Of a stretch of 64,000 bases of DNA, positions 63,773 to 64,000 are shown one piece after another. Made by a program: the position numbers and the translations under genes. Location: NCBI GenBank assembly GCA_963730365.1, contig CAVSRM010000011.1:147110-211109 (forward strand), read 5' to 3'. The notes below the pieces were generated by a model. The model saw only the letters and a list, made by a program, of their open reading frames with translations. It did not search any database and was not told where the DNA came from. The DNA comes from Fodinibacter sp963730365. GTDB lineage: Bacteria; Actinomycetota; Actinomycetes; Actinomycetales; Dermatophilaceae. Positions within the stretch are counted from its first letter, which is position 1. Every line of letters starts with the position of its first letter.

Positions 63773-64000
63773 TCAATCCGCAGTCCGTCGGGCGACCTCG
63801 ACCAATCGTGTGATCCCGTCGGCAGCGAGCCCGACCGGCGGCAGCTCGCCGTAGGGCCATCGGGGCATCCGAAGCTGGTCGGTGTTGATGCCGAAGTCCA
63901 CAAGCCCGAGCCCCACCCTCGGAATTCCTTCGCAAGCCCCGGTGTACTCAAGCGCCGCGCTGCGGACGGTGAGGAGCAGTGCGGTCAGCACGGCGATCTG
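63773..64000 (-). CDS. Hypothetical protein, cut by the window edge
   Basis: The frame is open from the edge (Q-I-A-V-L-T-A) to the stop at 63773; GTG 63991 could be a start. About 72-75 residues are visible, including RVGLGLVDFGINTDQLRMPRWPYGELPPVG. No family recognised. It may form a unit with the two minus-strand genes downstream, 135 bp away. Confidence 0.4.
   Translation of the reverse strand, partial: QIAVLTALLLTVRSAALEYTGACEGIPRVGLGLVDFGINTDQLRMPRWPYGELPPVGLAADGITRLVEVARRTAD

Overview
The window is very GC-rich DNA with dense gene packing, many GTG starts, clear GGAGG-type ribosome sites and frequent 4-nt ATGA gene overlaps. The core gene set (lpqB, comF family, hpf, secA, an Rv3235-like gene, a PdtaS-type kinase, whiB1, a giant NAD-glutamate dehydrogenase) marks it as an actinobacterium. 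The overall feel fits the Intrasporangiaceae/Micrococcales, but that placement is inference. No tRNA, rRNA or CRISPR array was seen.

Layout. 1-9.8 kb: conserved housekeeping block with the lpqB tail, a ComF-family gene, hpf, an orphan LuxR-type response regulator, an AlkX-like DNA glycosylase, a tandem GNAT protein, secA, then a striking 9-residue-repeat protein coupled to an RDD membrane protein. 10.3-17.2 kb: Rv3235-like and LysM genes, an orphan form-II CoxL/xanthine dehydrogenase-type subunit, a HTH protein, and a SAF-domain (CpaB-like) plus CpaE-like ATPase pair that looks like the start of a tad/Flp pilus locus. 17.1-22.3 kb: a TetR regulator divergent from a tightly overlapped FMO-SDR-MFS-TauE operon, with a good promoter and operator-like palindromes between them. 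22.4-33.3 kb: WS/DGAT, pruA, an SRPBCC protein, a WXG-type helical protein with its partner, an M20 peptidase translationally coupled to a PLP decarboxylase, a glutaminase remnant, pepA, and a META lipoprotein. 33.5-43.3 kb: a DASS/SLC13 transporter with an RCK_C domain, an unassigned membrane protein, the 1632-aa glutamate dehydrogenase, the sensor kinase and whiB1. 43.6-48.2 kb: a very large FHA-FtsK/EccC-like protein. 48.4-55.7 kb: a group-3b-like NAD(P)-linked [NiFe]-hydrogenase operon with an inserted cyclic-nucleotide-binding-type protein, maturation protease, HypC, an EamA transporter and a DUF6390-like protein. HypA/B/D/E/F are not in the window.

55.8-64 kb is accessory and partly decayed: a NUDIX protein, a methyltransferase with two compensating frameshifts, a secreted protein with palindromes upstream, a FUSC transporter, a CpaF fragment, an IS3-type element with recognisable inverted repeats but no visible target duplication, and a lower-GC segment carrying a guanidino-modifying (agmatine/arginine deiminase-like) enzyme.

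How parts may work together: the hydrogenase subunits form one NAD(P)-reducing complex. The TetR operon looks like an inducible catabolic or detoxification unit for a ketone or other nucleophile. The WXG-type protein and the EccC-like ATPase could be parts of an unlinked type-VII-like system. PruA, glutamate dehydrogenase, the M20/decarboxylase pair and the glutaminase remnant all touch amino-acid nitrogen metabolism. Several genes look leaderless, with a TANNNT hexamer 6-7 nt before the start codon.
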